A stretch of DNA of 7,419 bases from an uncultured Collinsella sp. Lineage in GTDB: Bacteria; Actinomycetota; Coriobacteriia; Coriobacteriales; Coriobacteriaceae. The translations under genes were made by a program, and so were the position numbers. Positions 1 to 5,472 of the stretch are shown here, one piece after another. The notes below the pieces were generated by a model. That model did not search any database. It worked only from the letters and a program-made list of their open reading frames with translations, and was not told the origin of the DNA. Every line of letters begins with the position of its first letter. Position 1 is the first letter of the stretch. The stretch covers positions 1 through 7,419 of the forward strand of contig CATVZP010000097.1 in assembly GCA_958348565.1 (NCBI GenBank), read 5' to 3'.

Positions 1-20
1 GCCCCACCACTCCACCCCCA

Positions 21-75
21 ATATGTTGTAAAACACCCCCGAGCATATGTTCGAAAACACAATATGTTGTGTTTG
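21..75. repeat. Cluster of ATATGTT repeats with an operator-like palindrome
   Basis: Two near-identical 16-mers, ATATGTTGTAAAACAC (21-36) and ATATGTTCGAAAACAC (45-60), lie 24 bases apart. A third ATATGTT follows at 62-68. The third copy forms part of a perfect inverted repeat: AAACACAA (55-62), spacer TATG, TTGTGTTT (67-74). A total size of 20 bp with AT-rich arms suits a dimeric repressor site. It could also be a weak RNA hairpin, but there is no U-tract next to it. The regulator and target are not visible in the window. Confidence 0.45.
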
Positions 76-123
76 CAGCAAAGGTGGGATGCCACCTGTA
101 GAACCACGCCCGCGAACCTCAAC

Positions 124-150
124 CTTCAAGTTGACCTTGAGGCGATTTTT
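124..150 (+). terminator. Terminator-like hairpin on the plus strand (weak)
   Basis: CTTCAAG (124-130) pairs with CTTGAGG (136-142), seven pairs including one G-U, around a five-base loop. CGA and TTTTT (146-150) follow. An overlapping alternative pairs CCTCAA (117-122) with TTGAGG (137-142). This has the form of an intrinsic terminator for plus-strand transcription, but no plus-strand gene is visible in the window. It could end a gene or small RNA entering from the left, or be chance. Confidence 0.3.
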
Positions 151-235
151 ACGTCCCTTTACACGCCGTTCACATCGCCCCCAAACTCCTCCCACCCACG
201 GTACACACGGCCCACCACCGCGTCGGTGTCTGGCG

Positions 236-303
236 AAAAATGGGACGGGCCCCAGATTGCCCATGCGCGCAAAAGTGCGTCTCGGCAATCTGGGGCCCAT
301 CCC
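236..303 (-). terminator. Long hairpin terminator of the pyrG-xerD unit
   Basis: A perfect 15-bp inverted repeat pairs GGGCCCCAGATTGCC (247-261) with GGCAATCTGGGGCCC (284-298). Beyond one C/A mismatch, four more pairs extend it (GGGA 242-245 with TCCC 300-303). Inside, CGCGC (266-270) can pair with GTGCG (275-279) around an AAAA loop. Read on the minus strand, the stem is followed directly by ATTTTT (236-241), the U-tract of an intrinsic terminator, 36 bases past the xerD stop. The stem is much longer than termination requires. Confidence 0.85.
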
Positions 304-308
304 CTTTA

Positions 309-322
309 ATATTTATAAATAT
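309..322. repeat. Perfect 14-bp AT-only palindrome
   Basis: ATATTTATAAATAT is fully self-complementary and lies between the xerD stop and its terminator hairpin, in otherwise GC-rich DNA. No function is evident. It could be a protein-binding or easily melted site, or simply an AT-rich 3' linker. Confidence 0.45.
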
Positions 323-338
323 GCAGGTCAGCGAGGTG

Positions 339-1280
339 CTAGCGATGTGCCAGCGGATGCGCCGCCAGATAGACCTCGGTCAGTTGCGTGCGGTCGACAT
401 GCGTGTAGACCTGCGTGGTCGAAATATCGGCATGGCCCAAAATCTCCTGCAGTACACGCAAGTCGGCACCGCCCGCGAGCATGTGGGTGGCAAAGGAGTG
501 GCGCAGGGTGTGGGGGTGGAGCCCCACCAGCCCCACCTGGCGCCCGTACCGCTCGCATATCGCATGCACGGCCTGGCGCGACAGGCGACGTCCGTTCTTA
601 TTTAAAAAGACCGCCGAGGTCTCCGTCCCGTGAGCATGGGCGGCCAGGAGAGTGCGCCCGTCACCTATATAGTGTGTCAGGGCGCGAGCCGCGCTTCCCA
701 CCAACGGGGCCAGACGCTCCTTGGAGCCCTTACCGCGCACCAGGACAAACCCGTCATCGATATGGATATCGCCCACATCGAGCCCAACCAGCTCACTCAC
801 GCGCAAGCCGCAACCGTAAAGCACTTCCAAGATGGCATGATCGCGCAGCCCCATCTCGCCCTCGGGAAAGTCTTGATCGAGCAGTGCCGAGACATCCTCC
901 ACCGAAAGGTATTCCGGCAGGCGATCTGCCTTTTTGGGCAGGCGCAACGCCGCCGTCGGGTTTTGGGCCACGGCCCCATCGCGCACCAAAAAGGCATGCA
1001 GGCCCTTCACGGCAGCAAGCGCGCGCTCCACCGAGGCGTCGGAATAGCCTCCGTCGCGGCGATCGGCAACAAAGCTCTCCACGACCTGACGGCTCACATC
1101 TTCAAAAGACGCAATGTCAGCCCGCTCCAGATAGGCGCAGTACGTCGTCAGGTCACGACGGTAGGCCGCAATCGTATTGCGCGCCAAACCCCGCTCGACC
1201 GCAAGGTAATCGAGATACTCCCCCGCCACCACAGCAAGCGACGAGGGAGTAGCTTCGGTATGTTCCTGGTTCTCCGGCAC
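339..1280 (-). CDS. xerD: Site-specific tyrosine recombinase XerD
   Basis: This is a tyrosine recombinase of 313 residues, the usual Xer size. Xer proteins act with FtsK at the dif site to resolve chromosome dimers before cell division. The N-terminal core-binding domain spans about 15-105 (start of the conserved part near EYLDYLAVERGLARNT), and the catalytic domain about 120-305. The full catalytic set is visible: R160 in GLRVSEL, K184 in GKGSKER, H257 and R260 in HPHTLRHSFATH, H283 in ILGHADISTTQ, and the nucleophile Y292 in VYTHV. The HP-containing C-terminus and close match to XerD patterns favour XerD over XerC or a phage integrase; no att-like repeats or phage genes are nearby. The start is a GTG 2 bases after the pyrG stop. 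No well-spaced ribosome binding site precedes it, since AAGG abuts the GTG, so translation is probably coupled to pyrG. The gene ends in TAG and is followed by a strong terminator. Confidence 0.93.
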   Translation of the reverse strand: MPENQEHTEATPSSLAVVAGEYLDYLAVERGLARNTIAAYRRDLTTYCAYLERADIASFEDVSRQVVESFVADRRDGGYSDASVERALAAVKGLHAFLVRDGAVAQNPTAALRLPKKADRLPEYLSVEDVSALLDQDFPEGEMGLRDHAILEVLYGCGLRVSELVGLDVGDIHIDDGFVLVRGKGSKERLAPLVGSAARALTHYIGDGRTLLAAHAHGTETSAVFLNKNGRRLSRQAVHAICERYGRQVGLVGLHPHTLRHSFATHMLAGGADLRVLQEILGHADISTTQVYTHVDRTQLTEVYLAAHPLAHR

Positions 1281-1282
1281 CC

Positions 1283-2944
1283 TTAGTCCGTAGCGAGGTT
1301 CTTGGGCGTCACCTGCAGACGGTCGACACCCTCATGCTGGCCAATCGAGGCGCGCACGAACTCGCGGAACAGCGGCTGCGGGTTGGTCGGACGGCTCTTG
1401 AACTCGGGATGAGCCTGGGTGGCCACATACCACGGATGTACGTCGCGCGGCAGCTCGACCATCTCGACTAGACGCTCGTCGGGCGAAAGGCCCGAGATAA
1501 CCAGACCGGCGTCCTCGAGCTGGTCACGGAAGGCGTTGTTGAACTCAAAACGGTGACGGTGACGCTCGTAGACGAGCTCCTCGCCATAGGCCTCGCGCGC
1601 GAGGGAATTGGCAGCAAGCTTGCACGGATAGGCACCCAGACGCATGGTGCCACCCTTCTCGGTCACGTCCTCCTGCGAGCTCATCAGGTCGATGACACTA
1701 TACGGGCCATCAGGATCGAACTCGGAAGAGCTGGCGCCGGCAAGGCCGACCACGTTGCGGGCAAATTCGCACACGGCCACCTGCATACCCAGGCAAATGC
1801 CCAGATACGGAATCTTGTGCTCGCGGGCGAACTCGGCCGCGAGGATCTTGCCCTCCAGGGCGCGCTTGCCAAAGCCGCCAGGGACCAAGATGCCCGAGGC
1901 GTCACCCAGGACCTCGGAGACGTTCTGCTCGTCGAGGCTCTCGCCATCGACCAGCTGCACGTCAACGTGGCGATCGTAGAACACGCCCGCATGGTGCAGG
2001 GCCTCGATAACCGACAGGTAGGCATCGGGCAGCTGCGTATACTTGCCCACGACGGCGATCTTCACCTTGTCGGCGTGCTGGTTGGCATGGTTCTGCTTGC
2101 GCAGGAACTCGTTCCACTGACTCATGTCGCGCTCACGCGGGTCCAGACCCAGACGCTCGCAAATGCGCAGATCAAAGTCCTGCTCGGCGAGCAGCTGCGG
2201 AACATCGTAGATGCTCGCGCAGTCCTCGTTGGTAAAGACGCAGTCGGTGTCGACGTCGCAGAAGCTTGCGATCTTGCCGCGGATGGCATCGTCGATATGG
2301 TGATCGGAGCGCAGAACGATAATATCGGGCTGGATACCAAAGCTGCGGAGCTCCTTGACGGAGTGCTGCGTCGGCTTGGTCTTGACCTCGTGGGCGGCGG
2401 CGATATAGGGAACGAGCGACACGTGGATGTAGCAGACGTTCTCGGGGCCGGCCTCCTTGCGATACTGGCGGATGGCCTCGACAAACGGCTGCGACTCGAT
2501 GTCACCGATGGTGCCGCCCAACTCAGTGATGACCACGTCGGAGCCGGTCTGCTCCTCAATACGACGGAACTTATCCTTAATGGCGTTCGTGACGTGCGGA
2601 ATCACCTGCACGGTGCCGCCCAAAAAGTCACCGCGACGTTCACGGGCGATCAGGCTCTTATAGATGGCACCAGTCGTAAAGTTGGAATCGCGGGTCAGGT
2701 TCTCATCAATAAAGCGCTCGTAGTGGCCCAGGTCCAGATCGGACTCGTAGCCGTCCTCGGTCACAAAGACCTCGCCATGCTGGAACGGGCTCATGGTGCC
2801 GGGGTCGACGTTCAGATACGGGTCGGCCTTTTGCATCGTTACCTTGTAGCCGCGCGACTTGAGCAGACGGCCCAGCGAGGCCGCGGTAATACCCTTGCCC
2901 AGAGACGAAACCACGCCGCCGGTCACGAACACATGCTTGGTCAT
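1283..2944 (-). CDS. pyrG: CTP synthase (glutamine-hydrolysing)
   Basis: CTP synthase makes CTP from UTP, ATP and glutamine, the last step of pyrimidine nucleotide synthesis, in the cytoplasm. The 553-residue length fits the family. The N-terminal amidoligase domain (about 1-270) begins with the typical KHVFVTGGVVSSLGKG, with the ATP-binding loop around residues 13-18. It also holds KADPYLNVDPGTMSP (39-53), HGEVFVTEDG (56-65) and ELGGTIGDIES (141-151). The class I glutamine amidotransferase domain (about 294-535) has the nucleophile C384 in GICLGMQ, the oxyanion region VPGGFG (354-359), and H512 and E514 in HPEF. All key residues are present. The ATG start matches the family N-terminus exactly; the ribosome binding site is modest (AGG eight bases upstream). 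xerD follows after 2 bases, so the two are almost certainly co-transcribed. A different-strand frame covers nearly the whole gene but is only a GC-driven shadow. Confidence 0.98.
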   Translation of the reverse strand: MTKHVFVTGGVVSSLGKGITAASLGRLLKSRGYKVTMQKADPYLNVDPGTMSPFQHGEVFVTEDGYESDLDLGHYERFIDENLTRDSNFTTGAIYKSLIARERRGDFLGGTVQVIPHVTNAIKDKFRRIEEQTGSDVVITELGGTIGDIESQPFVEAIRQYRKEAGPENVCYIHVSLVPYIAAAHEVKTKPTQHSVKELRSFGIQPDIIVLRSDHHIDDAIRGKIASFCDVDTDCVFTNEDCASIYDVPQLLAEQDFDLRICERLGLDPRERDMSQWNEFLRKQNHANQHADKVKIAVVGKYTQLPDAYLSVIEALHHAGVFYDRHVDVQLVDGESLDEQNVSEVLGDASGILVPGGFGKRALEGKILAAEFAREHKIPYLGICLGMQVAVCEFARNVVGLAGASSSEFDPDGPYSVIDLMSSQEDVTEKGGTMRLGAYPCKLAANSLAREAYGEELVYERHRHRFEFNNAFRDQLEDAGLVISGLSPDERLVEMVELPRDVHPWYVATQAHPEFKSRPTNPQPLFREFVRASIGQHEGVDRLQVTPKNLATD

Positions 2945-2962
2945 ATTGAGTTACCTGCGCTT

Positions 2963-2994
2963 CCCGTAGAAGTTGTCCATACACATCTTACGGG
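2963..2994 (-). promoter_or_regulatory. Possible 5' stem-loop in the pyrG leader
   Basis: CCCGTA (2963-2968) and TACGGG (2989-2994) form a perfect 6-bp stem around a 20-base loop; two further pairs are possible with a one-base bulge. If the proposed -10 box at 3000-3005 is right, this stem sits at the very 5' end of the pyrG mRNA. It has no U-tract, so it is not a terminator. pyrG genes of some Gram-positive bacteria are controlled in the leader, but I see no proof of that here. Confidence 0.3.
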
Positions 2995-2999
2995 TCTTC

Positions 3000-3031
3000 A
3001 TTGTAATACTCGCGACGCGCGCCGCACACAA
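3000..3031 (-). promoter_or_regulatory. Candidate pyrG promoter
   Basis: On the minus strand TTGTGT (3026-3031) lies 17 bases from TATTAC (3003-3008), which overlaps a second possible -10 box, TACAAT (3000-3005). The spacer is almost pure G and C. This is the best -35/-10 pair in the 121 bases between pyrG and the terminator of the upstream gene. Because that terminator separates the units, pyrG must have a promoter here, though the exact boxes are uncertain. Confidence 0.35.
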
Positions 3032-3065
3032 TTTTTCTTACGCGCAATCGCATTTCTCCATCTCG

Positions 3066-3098
3066 AAACAAAACGCCGCCCAGTTGCCCAGGCGGCGT
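3066..3098 (-). terminator. Terminator of the winged-helix gene
   Basis: ACGCCGCC (3073-3080) pairs with GGCGGCGT (3091-3098) in an 8-bp GC-rich stem around a ten-base loop. On the minus strand it is followed by TTTGTTT (3066-3072). It lies 25 bases past the stop codon of the small regulator and upstream of the pyrG promoter, so it insulates pyrG from the upstream gene. Confidence 0.78.
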
Positions 3099-3122
3099 CG
3101 TTTCCACTATGAATGCGCGCCG

Positions 3123-3461
3123 TTATCGATCGGCGACTTCGTCCTTGATCAAGTCCTGCACGAGCATACCGGCACGGATGCCCTCTAGATACCATTCGCC
3201 ACGCTCCGTAAGACAAATACCATTTGCGAGCTGGCCGCCGTCGTCGCTGTAGCGCGAGACGACCTCAATGATGTCTTCGGATTCCAAGCGTTCAATTGCC
3301 GCGCGGGCGCGATACGGAGACACCCCCACACGCTCGGCAAGCGTCTTTCGCGAAAAGCCATAAAATCCGCCGTTGTCTTCGGACTGCTGTGCAATCTCCA
3401 TCAGCACCTGCACCTCGACACGCTTCATATCGTTGACACTCGCACGACCCTTGCCAGCCAT
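3123..3461 (-). CDS. Small winged-helix DNA-binding protein (putative regulator)
   Basis: The product has 112 residues and looks like a stand-alone winged helix-turn-helix protein. I do not recognise a named family. After a basic N-terminus (AGKGR), a helix spans about 11-28. The helix-turn-helix lies at about 36-62 (FSRKTLAERVGVSP then RARAAIERLE), followed by EDIIEVVSRYSDDGG and ICLTERG (about 63-88), which resemble the beta wing of MarR/GntR-like domains. A short helical tail (about 89-112) may mediate dimer contacts. There is no ligand-binding domain and no membrane segment. I chose the ATG at 3459-3461 because a very strong GAGGAGG site lies five bases upstream. The reading frame continues upstream to a TTG at 3572, but that part has no ribosome binding site and contains an inverted repeat. 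The gene stands alone between two terminators. Autoregulation is plausible given the repeats in its leader, but this is inferred. Confidence 0.75.
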   Translation of the reverse strand: MAGKGRASVNDMKRVEVQVLMEIAQQSEDNGGFYGFSRKTLAERVGVSPYRARAAIERLESEDIIEVVSRYSDDGGQLANGICLTERGEWYLEGIRAGMLVQDLIKDEVADR

Positions 3462-3519
3462 GGCAGCCTCCTCAAACCGGGCACGGGCATCACTTGCACC
3501 GTGCGCGACCGGCACACCC

Positions 3520-3545
3520 CATGATGGCCGGCAACATCCATCATG
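3520..3545. promoter_or_regulatory. Operator-like inverted repeat in the leader of the winged-helix gene
   Basis: CATGATGG (3520-3527) and CCATCATG (3538-3545) form a perfect 8-bp inverted repeat separated by ten bases, about 60 bases upstream of the start codon. Centre-to-centre spacing of 18 bp between half-sites suits a dimeric winged-helix protein reading successive major grooves. It could equally act as an RNA hairpin in the leader. The neighbouring gene is an obvious candidate binder, by inference only. Confidence 0.4.
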
Positions 3546-3580
3546 CGGCATCCCCGCAAAAGGATGAAACAATTAGGGTT

Positions 3581-3588
3581 ATTGTATA
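3581..3588 (-). promoter_or_regulatory. Candidate -10 region of the winged-helix gene
   Basis: TATACAAT on the minus strand (TACAAT at 3581-3586 or TATACA at 3583-3588) is the best -10 match upstream of the gene. No convincing -35 box lies 16-19 bases upstream. It would give a leader of about 110 bases that includes the inverted repeat at 3520-3545. A missing -35 fits activator dependence; see the repeats at 3613-3639. Confidence 0.35.
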
Positions 3589-3612
3589 CCGCCCAAATCG
3601 CTTATAGGCAGG

Positions 3613-3639
3613 TAAACGGGCTAATTTTAGGTTAAACGG
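3613..3639 (-). repeat. Paired CCGTTTA direct repeats upstream of the winged-helix promoter
   Basis: The minus strand reads CCGTTTA twice, at 3633-3639 and 3613-3619, exactly 20 bp apart (two helical turns), with an AT-rich spacer. Relative to a start site about six bases past the -10 box, the copies centre near -61 and -41, where activators commonly bind. With only seven bases per copy, chance is not excluded. Confidence 0.35.
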
Positions 3640-3650
3640 TAGCTTTGTTG

Positions 3651-3691
3651 ATAAAAGGGGCACACCGAATGTATATCCGATGCGCCCCTTT
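3651..3691 (-). terminator. Terminator of the DUF1846 gene
   Basis: AAAGGGGC (3654-3661) pairs with GCCCCTTT (3684-3691) in an 8-bp stem; two short inner pairings can extend it after a mismatch. On the minus strand the stem runs into TTTTAT (3651-3656). It begins 20 bases past the stop codon of the DUF1846 gene. Confidence 0.8.
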
Positions 3692-3710
3692 CAGACCAAT
3701 TTATCCAGGC

Positions 3711-5192
3711 TTAGCGGTGGAAGAAGCCACGGCGCTCGAACTTGGGCTCGCAGCACACGTTGATGCCCAGCTTGCGCAGCACCGTCTCGTCCGTCGGCGA
3801 GATGATTACGCTAAAGAAGGCATCGCAGCCACGCAGCTGCTCCAGGCCCGAAAGGACGCGGGCCGCCGTCTCGCTCGTTGCCGAGGTGATCGAGAGCGCC
3901 ATAAGCGTCTCGTCGGTGTGCAGGCGCGGGTTCTTGCTACCCAGGAAATGCGTCTTGAGCTTGCTGATAGGCTCGATCGCCTCATCGCTAATGACCTCGA
4001 GCTCAAGGTCAACGCCCGAGACATGCTTAAGTGCATTCATGATGAGCGAGCTCGCGGCGCCCAGGCGCGTAGAAGTCTTGCCGGTCACCACGGAGCCATC
4101 GGGCATGACCATGGCGCCTACGGGGCCACCCGTCAGCTGCTCCCTGGTAAGGGCGGCCGAGCGTGCCGGCGAGTAGTTCTTGTCGATACCGGCCTTCTTC
4201 ATAATGATCTTGAGACGGTCGACTTGCTCATCGCCCACGCCGGTACGGCGCACATTTTCGACCGCGGTAAAGTAGCGGCGGACGATCTCCATCTTGGAAG
4301 CGTCGCGGCAGGCATCGTCATCGGTAATGGCAAAACCGACCATATTAACGCCCATGTCCGTGGGGCTCTGGTAGGGGCTCTTGCCCAGGATCTTTTCCAT
4401 CAGAGCACGGACCACCGGGAAAGCCTCGACGTCACGGTTGTAGTTGACCGTGGTCTTGTTGTAGGCCTCCAAGTGGAAGGAGTCGATGATATTGGCATCG
4501 TCGAGATCGGCCGTGGCGGCCTCATAGGCGATGTTGACCGGATGCGTGAGGGGCAGATTCCAGACCGGGAAAGTCTCGAACTTGGCGTAGCCGGCGGCGG
4601 TGCCGTGCTTGTGCTCGTGATAGAGCTGAGACAGGCAGGTGGCGAGCTTGCCCGAGCCAGGGCCGGGAGCGGTGACCACAACGAGTGGACGAGTGGTCTC
4701 GACAAACTCGTTCTTGCCATAGCCGTCGTCGGACACGATCAGGTCGACGTCGTGCGGATAGCCCTCGATGGGATAGTGCAGCTTGGCAGGAATGCCGAGC
4801 GCGTTCAGGCGATTGCGGAACACATCGGCGGCGGGCTGGCCGGCGTACTGGGTGATAACCACGGCCGCGACAGCAAAACCGTTGCCGCGGAACAGGTCGA
4901 CCAGGCGCAAAACGTCCTCGTCATAGGTAATGCCCAGGTCACCGCGAGCCTTGTTCTTCTCGATGTGGTTCGCGTTAATGGCGATGATGACCTCGACGTC
5001 GTCGGCAATGCTCTTAAGCATGCGAAACTTGCTGTCCGGCTCAAAACCCGGCAGCACGCGACTCGCGTGATAGTCATCAAACAGCTTGCCGCCAAACTCC
5101 AAATACAGCTTGCCGCCAAACTGCGAGATGCGCTCCTTAATATGAGCGGCCTGCAGCTCGATATACTTCGCGTTGTCGAAACCCTGGCGCAT
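3711..5192 (-). CDS. DUF1846 family protein, function unknown
   Basis: The product has 493 residues and matches the DUF1846 family (Pfam PF08903), conserved cytoplasmic proteins of about 490-510 residues found mainly in Gram-positive bacteria, with no established function. Family signatures include the N-terminus GFDNAKYIELQ, LYLEFGGKLFDDYHASRVLPGF (about 29-50) and a glycine-rich, P-loop-like VTAPGPGSGKLATC (about 173-186), which suggests nucleotide or phosphate binding, though no activity is shown. There are no signal peptide or membrane segments. I chose the ATG at 5190-5192 because GGGAG lies six bases upstream and homologues start at this point. An in-frame ATG at 5214-5216 would add eight residues (METGREPY) that the family lacks. 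FGGKL occurs twice eight residues apart (25-29, 33-37) because of an 18-bp DNA repeat. The gene appears monocistronic, with a TATAAT box upstream and a terminator downstream. Confidence 0.92.
   Translation of the reverse strand: MRQGFDNAKYIELQAAHIKERISQFGGKLYLEFGGKLFDDYHASRVLPGFEPDSKFRMLKSIADDVEVIIAINANHIEKNKARGDLGITYDEDVLRLVDLFRGNGFAVAAVVITQYAGQPAADVFRNRLNALGIPAKLHYPIEGYPHDVDLIVSDDGYGKNEFVETTRPLVVVTAPGPGSGKLATCLSQLYHEHKHGTAAGYAKFETFPVWNLPLTHPVNIAYEAATADLDDANIIDSFHLEAYNKTTVNYNRDVEAFPVVRALMEKILGKSPYQSPTDMGVNMVGFAITDDDACRDASKMEIVRRYFTAVENVRRTGVGDEQVDRLKIIMKKAGIDKNYSPARSAALTREQLTGGPVGAMVMPDGSVVTGKTSTRLGAASSLIMNALKHVSGVDLELEVISDEAIEPISKLKTHFLGSKNPRLHTDETLMALSITSATSETAARVLSGLEQLRGCDAFFSVIISPTDETVLRKLGINVCCEPKFERRGFFHR
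5081..5122. repeat. 18-bp exact direct repeat inside the DUF1846 gene
   Basis: ACAGCTTGCCGCCAAACT occurs at 5081-5098 and 5105-5122, a period of 24 bp or eight codons. Both copies encode FGGKL in the same frame. The second protein copy (33-37) is the family-conserved one. Confidence 0.85.
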
Positions 5193-5231
5193 GTATGGCT
5201 CCCGTCCCGTTTCCATTTAATGTTCTAGGCG

Positions 5232-5237
5232 ATTATA
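5232..5237 (-). promoter_or_regulatory. -10 box of the DUF1846 gene
   Basis: The minus strand carries a perfect TATAAT here, 39 bases before the chosen start codon. No good -35 box is seen at 16-19 bases (TATCGG at best), and the spacer is GC-rich. Transcription would begin near 5225, giving a leader of roughly 30 bases. The consensus -10 in GC-rich DNA makes this the most convincing promoter in the window. Confidence 0.6.
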
Positions 5238-5299
5238 ACGGAGCCCGCCCTCCCCGATACCCAGACCATCAACAGGCACCAACCAAACACGCCACCGAT

Positions 5300-5368
5300 A
5301 AGTTGCGGTGGAATAGTTCCTGTTTAACCCCTCATGACGGCCAAACAGGAACTATTCCACCGCAACTT
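5300..5368. repeat. Perfect 26-bp inverted repeat with 17-base loop
   Basis: AAGTTGCGGTGGAATAG (5300-5316) continuing to TTCCTGTTT (5317-5325) is matched without error by its complement at 5343-5368; the loop is 5326-5342. Neither side has a proper U-tract: the plus strand continues CCCCTTTT and the minus strand ATCGGTGG. It lies between the DUF1846 promoter and the transporter terminator. It may be a REP-like or MITE-like element, but I see no flanking target-site duplication and no transposase. Confidence 0.85.
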
Positions 5369-5374
5369 CCCCTT

Positions 5375-5407
5375 TTGGCGCAAAGTAACCTGATCCCTTT
5401 GCACCAA
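5375..5407. repeat. Second inverted repeat next to the 26-bp palindrome
   Basis: TTGGCGCAAAG (5375-5385) pairs with CTTTGCACCAA (5397-5407) at ten of eleven positions, the exception being C5379/A5403, around an 11-base loop. There is no U-tract. It starts only seven bases from the 26-bp repeat and may belong to the same element. Confidence 0.6.
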
Positions 5408-5472
5408 CAACAGAAACGTCGCAGGTTGAGCATAAGTCAGCGAGCGCTGTCCAGAACGTACAAGTTGGCATG

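Larger units (their letters stand above)
1..235. other. Gene-free left flank beyond the xerD terminator, rich in short repeats
   Basis: No protein family is recognisable here. The stretch lies beyond the terminator that closes pyrG-xerD, so it is probably the leader of whatever lies to the left. It holds three ATATGTT heptamers (21-27, 45-51, 62-68), an 8-bp-arm palindrome (55-74), a 6-bp hairpin with arms AGGTGG and CCACCT (82-97), and a terminator-like hairpin on the plus strand (124-150). One minus-strand frame stays open from a GTG at 193-195 to the left edge (65 codons), but it lacks a ribosome binding site and resembles no family I know, so I do not call it a gene. In several Actinobacteria the pyrG/xerD region is followed by parA, scpA and scpB; that the neighbour is one of these is only inference. 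Confidence 0.5.

Noticed and set aside
21..75. Start of a CRISPR array
   Set aside because: Repeat units are too short, unequally spaced (24 and 17 bases) and too variable; there are no spacers of constant length and no cas genes.
47..1252. Plus-strand open frame (401 codons) opposite xerD
   Set aside because: Its protein is dominated by P, R and H, typical of the antisense of a GC-rich gene; it runs through the xerD terminator.
339..1280. xerD as a phage or integrative element integrase
   Set aside because: XerD-specific motifs, coupling to pyrG and the absence of att repeats, excisionase or phage genes point to the housekeeping recombinase.
1553..3112. Long plus-strand open frame (519 codons) opposite pyrG
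   Set aside because: It lies antisense to an unambiguous CTP synthase; the composition (many L, V, A, D, G) follows from the codon bias of pyrG, and no family is recognisable.
3462..3572. N-terminal extension of the winged-helix protein from TTG 3572
   Set aside because: No ribosome binding site precedes it, it contains the inverted repeat, and a strong GAGGAGG selects the ATG at 3459-3461.
3645..5228. Long plus-strand open frame (527 codons) opposite the DUF1846 gene
   Set aside because: It spans a terminator and a promoter of the opposite gene, has no ribosome binding site of note, and its translation mirrors DUF1846 codon usage.
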